From Mastacembelus armatus (Eukaryota > Chordata > Actinopteri > Synbranchiformes > Mastacembelidae): DNA of 64,000 bases. The stretch lies in NCBI RefSeq assembly GCF_900324485.2, contig NW_022872898.1, positions 186,001 to 250,000 on the forward strand, given 5' to 3'. Shown here one piece after another: positions 60,675 through 64,000 of the stretch (the stretch's first letter is position 1; each line of letters starts with the position of its first letter). The position numbers and the translations under genes are program-made. A model generated the notes under the pieces. It was not told where the DNA came from and ran no database searches. It saw nothing but the letters and a program-made list of their open reading frames with translations.

Positions 60675-60728
60675 CTAAAGGTTGAGTCATGGCAATTGAA
60701 AGTCCAGTTGCCATGACTCAACCTTTAG
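60675..60728. repeat. Perfect 21-bp inverted repeat (hairpin)
   Basis: CTAAAGGTTGAGTCATGGCAA at 60,675-60,695 is exactly complementary to 60,708-60,728, with a 12-base spacer. No mismatches. Confidence 0.9.
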
Positions 60729-60908
60729 ATAACTTCCCCTGGACAACTGAGGATCTTCACACACATAATGAGAACAAATAATCTCTGGGGTTGACACCGA
60801 CATATGAAAAGCTGAAACAAGTTCATGCAGGAATTGTTGGTTAGCCAGTGCCCTGTCTGCCCTCAATACCACAACTGCAGCATTGGTTGCACACTGTGTT
60901 TGCACGGT

Positions 60909-61480
60909 GTGAGTGTGTGTGTGTGTGTGTGTGCACTTGAGTGGGTTAAAAAGCACAAATACTCACTGTACTTGGCCATATAAGTCACTTTCACTTTCAC
61001 TTTCACTTGCTTCACCTTAATGTTGCAAGGCAGTTGGTTGGTGCTGCTCTTCATTGAACTGGTTAAGTATGATGGGCTCTTCATCCTCTTTGGTTCTTCC
61101 CTGGAACTAAATAAGCGCATTACTCACTATACATGCAGTTTGTGCGGTTAAGAAAAGAGACTTGGCGTCTAGTGTTCAGTTTATGCATCTATGGAAAAGT
61201 CCAACACCAAACCACTGTGTGCTTCCTTTAATGTTTTGTATCAATACTAAAAACTGTATATAAAACTGTAATAGGCTCCAGCAGATCCCTGTGACCCTAA
61301 TTAGGAATAAGTGGGTGTAGATCATGGCTGGATGGATGGATAAAAACTGTAAATAAGCTAAATTATAAGTAGTTGACTTGTGACTGTCTATTATTGCAGC
61401 TTTTTTTGCCTCGTTGGTGCAGTTGGCAGCGCGTCAGTCTCATAATCTGAAGGCTGTGAGTTCAAACCTCACATGAGGCA
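60909..61480. repeat. Inverted duplicate of 32500-33064
   Basis: Contains (GT)n at 60,909-60,932, the shared spacer, an ATGGATGG-tail module at 61,265-61,345 and a Met tRNA. Beyond the microsatellite, at lower coordinates, it continues into host sequence absent from the other copy, where the viral-like element begins. Confidence 0.88.
61408..61480 (+). tRNA. tRNA-Met(CAU), elongator
   Basis: GCCTCGTTGGTGCAGTTGGCAGCGCG, CAGTCTCATAATCTG (CAT), T arm TGTGAGTTCAAACCTCACA, acceptor TGAGGC plus A. All stems pair and the B box is good. Functional candidate; the better of the two Met copies. Confidence 0.9.
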
Positions 61481-62165
61481 GGGATTTCTTTATGGTTCAT
61501 CTAGAACAGGAGGGTGCAACCTTTGTTCCTTCACCTTTATACTAGTGATTGCCTGTATCAGATGTGTTTAGCCAATCAGAAGCTGTACCATCCTGTCTCA
61601 GATAAGGGCGGATGACTAACTAAGTAGGTTCTGATGGCACACACCTGATCCAGTTAGTCAGCAGTGGGTGCACCATTTATATTTGGAAAACAAGCAGTGC
61701 AGTTTTTCTTGAGGAACATAAGTGCCAACCACCCATCTACACCTGTGTGCAGTCATATATATTGAGGATATAGTTAGAAATCAGACTGCTGAAGGGCTTC
61801 AGCTTATTAAGCAAACCAAAATGCATCACTGCAAGTCATGTGAAAGTTCCATCTTCTTATTGGTTAAACTATTCTGGTGCAAGAATGAGAACATGAAACA
61901 AAAAGAAGAAGTTATGTTATGCTACTTTAGTGATTTCTGAGAAGAAAGCCAGAACTCCTAGCAAAAAAAGTCTGAATTTTAAGAAAATTCAAAATTAGAC
62001 TATTAAAAAACAGATTAGTTTGAAAAACCCAGAGGGTCAGGAAAAGTCCAAACTAGCTCAGTGTGATAGGAAAAAGATCATAGTTCAGGGTCTTTCTGAA
62101 TTCATGAAAACATGTGGACAGTCTGTGCAAATTGTAAATTGGATTATGGATCTGCATCGTTAAGA
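61481..62165. other. Spacer; 61860-62060 is the shared array spacer
   Basis: The first part resembles 32,400-32,500 (inverted) with extra sequence at 61,560-61,860 that the other copy lacks. No gene. Confidence 0.6.
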
Positions 62166-62169
62166 TGTG

Positions 62170-62242
62170 GGGGAATTAGCTCAAGTGGTAGAGCGCTTGC
62201 TTAGCATGTAAGAGGTAGTGGGATCAATGCCCACATTCTCCA
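62170..62242 (+). tRNA. tRNA-Ala(AGC)
   Basis: GGGGAATTAGCTCAAGTGG, anticodon arm CTTGCTTAGCATGTAAG (AGC), T arm GTGGGATCAATGCCCAC, acceptor ATTCTCC plus A. This is the standard Ala anticodon. The T loop has ATCAATG where the paralogues keep ATCGATG. Confidence 0.83.
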
Positions 62243-62289
62243 CAAGTTTTTAAATCCCAAACTTAAGACTTCTGTATTATCAGATGTCT

Positions 62290-62840
62290 GGTTTCATATT
62301 TGTACAACATGTATGAACTCAGTCCAGACAAAGACAGCAGAATGTGTTATAGACAGAGTGAGTGTGAACTGCCAAAGTGCTGTCATCCTTTCACTCCTGC
62401 TTTCCTGACTGACATATTTTCCATAAGCAGAAGTACAGGAGCCAAGGAGCAGAACAGATGAGGTGGATGGAAAATACCTCAGAAGAGTAGTAAAAACTTT
62501 GGACACAGTGATGGTGGTGTAGTGGTGAGCATAGCTGCCTTCCACACAGGGGCCAGTTGTATATAGGAGTCATAGCCAATGAAATTGCAGCATTGTTGAT
62601 GCTGTCCAAGGTGCTCAGTTGGTAGAGTGGAGGACTGTAGGTTGAAGTGACAGTTATCCTGCAGTTAAGAAAAGAGCTTTGGTATCAAATGTGTAGTTAA
62701 GTGTCAGTTTATGCATCTGTGGAAAAGTTCAACACCAAACCACTGTGTGCTTCCTTCAATAGCTCAGTTGGCAGAGCGGAGGACTGTAGGTTGAAGTGGC
62801 AGTTATCCTTAGGTTGCGGCTTTAACACTGGCAATTCTAA
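62290..62840. repeat. Tyr-unit duplicate
   Basis: Direct copy of 4,795-5,310, with half-Tyr at 62,605-62,665 and the Tyr copy below. In inverted sense it also matches 31,500-32,010. Confidence 0.85.
62753..62836 (+). pseudogene. tRNA-Tyr(GUA), 3' end lost
   Basis: The 5' half and intron are intact (GCAGAGCGGAGGACTGTAG), but the T arm GCGGCTTTAACACTGGC and the acceptor strand have been replaced. Confidence 0.7.
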
Positions 62841-63055
62841 TAAGACATACTTAGGAAAGAGAGAGGGCTTTGTGCATAGTAACTGTAACATCAACAAGGG
62901 CGAGTTCTGTCATGTGACACTAAGCAGAACAAGAAACAGTTTCACAGTTATGTCTAACTGTATTGTCTTTCACTGATATTCAAATCACAATGAGTTAAGG
63001 AGAAGCTCCTGAAATGAGAAAAGTTTTCACAGACTTCACTTTGAGAACAAAGAAC

Positions 63056-63137
63056 TGGCAGTGGTGCGATTTGAACCCACGCCTCAACTGAGACTGGAGC
63101 CTTAATCCAGCGCCTTGGACCGCTCGGCCACACTACC
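63056..63137 (-). tRNA. tRNA-Leu(AAG)
   Basis: Minus strand: GGTAGTGTGGCCGAGCGG, CTGGATTAAGGCTCCAG (anticodon AAG), variable arm, T arm GTGGGTTCAAATCGCAC, acceptor CACTGCC plus A. One T-stem mismatch (C to G). Otherwise close to consensus. Confidence 0.75.
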
Positions 63138-64000
63138 ACACAAATGGAGACAAAATAGTGAAAAATGACTGAAGGGATTTCACAGAATCCAGCATGTGGA
63201 CAATGGGTGTTACTGAACATGTCTCATCAGCAGCAAAGGGGAAGATAAGATTGGAAATTTGTGGCAGGTTGCAATGCTGATGTGGAACTGGATCCACTGG
63301 ATCAGAGAAACTTCAGATCTATGTTAGCTGAAAGCCCTTCTCTGGTAAATTTGGCACATTAATGGTTAATGTACGTAAATACACAGTGATCACAACACGG
63401 TAATAAATACAGCGGCTGCAGTTGTTTTCAGGCTGGTACCAAACACTAACACAGACACAAACAGCTACAGTGACTAACTGTCTACAGCTAAAACACTACT
63501 GTGTAAGATAAGCACATAAAGCTGCCACTCCTTGTGACCATTAACATTACAGTGTCATTAAGAATCCTTCATGAGTATTACAAAATGTGAGTATAAACTA
63601 TGGACAGAGATATGGGTATGTTTGGGCGACACCTCTGTGTGACTTCATAGGTTTGTAACAAATGAACCAGCTTACAGAATAAGAGTTGTTTGAAGCAAAG
63701 ATGTAAACCTCTACAGTACAGGAGCACAGCTGTATGTTCTCAAGAAATCTCTCTGCTCTCCTTTATGATTGCCTAAAGATGACACACATTTGGATCATTT
63801 GAATTTAGCTTTTCCAAAGAAGTGCACTATGGGCTTATTGTACAATGTTGTATTTCCAGCACCATGTTCTCATGCCAAAGTCTGCGTCAGTTTCTGTGGT
63901 GAAGTGGTCATGGTGTTGAACGTTTCCACAGATGCATAAACGGACACTGAACCACACATGTGATACCAAAGCTCTTTTCTTAACTGCAGGATAACTGTCA
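63138..64000. other. Spacer with tRNA-Val trace and Tyr-unit edge
   Basis: 63,690-63,890 is a direct relative of 17,630-17,810. It ends in a Val 5' trace (GTTTCTGTGGTGAAGTGG near 63,894-63,912), which is fused to the inverted Tyr-unit flank from 63,915 to the window end (AACGTTTCCACAGATGCATAAAC onward). No complete gene. Confidence 0.6.

Overview
This looks like vertebrate, very probably teleost (percomorph-type), nuclear DNA. The evidence is the repeat content: an RTE-clade LINE, a CACTA/EnSpm transposon, the common fish tRNA-like repeat ending in ATGGATGG tails, and (CA)n tracts. There is also a dense set of nuclear tRNA genes and tRNA-derived pseudogenes. I recognise no ordinary multi-exon host protein gene. 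The species cannot be named from sequence alone.

Layout. About 1-10.1, 17.6-18.7, 21-33 and 49.6-64 kb form a mosaic tRNA array. It carries copies for Lys, Leu, Tyr, Thr, Ser, Val, Gln, Ile, Asp, Pro, Ala, Met, Gly and an Arg-like body, many decayed, plus a 5S rRNA pseudogene. Long blocks between the tRNAs recur as direct and inverted duplications, for example 4.8-6.2 kb against 30.6-32.0 kb and 60.9-61.5 kb against 32.5-33.06 kb, so the array grew by duplicating multi-tRNA segments. Several paralogous tRNA copies differ in the anticodon itself: Ala with AGC, UGC and GGC; a Tyr copy with CUA; an Arg-like body with UUU.

At 10,149-17,568 sits a two-gene CACTA/EnSpm-type transposon. Its ends can be set because an empty paralogue of the target site lies near 8.42 kb. 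It carries a zinc-finger/TNP2-like transposase and a three-exon SAMD3-like partner gene, both lightly damaged. At 18.7-20.9 kb is an RTE-type LINE on the minus strand with a large internal deletion.

At 33.07 to about 49.4 kb a block visibly richer in G+C and CpG interrupts the array. Its first 11-12 kb is a Polinton/Maverick (adintovirus-like) element. The plus-strand arm has two unknown genes, a retrovirus-type integrase with chromodomain, penton-like minor capsid protein, a small basic virion protein, double-jelly-roll major capsid protein and an adenain-type protease. The convergent minus-strand arm has two conserved virion-type proteins, a packaging ATPase and a protein-primed DNA polymerase B. 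The core frames look whole; flanking genes are broken in a few places. The right arm (about 44.9-49.4 kb) is unusual. It holds unknown genes, a partial piggyBac-like transposase, a secreted cysteine-rich protein, a TNF-receptor-like membrane protein and another membrane protein, controlled by two clusters of 20-bp-spaced GGTCGGA repeats. It may be captured cargo of the Polinton or the remnant of a second, Teratorn-like (piggyBac plus alloherpesvirus) element. That right arm and the anticodon-shifted tRNA paralogues are the parts most worth a second look.
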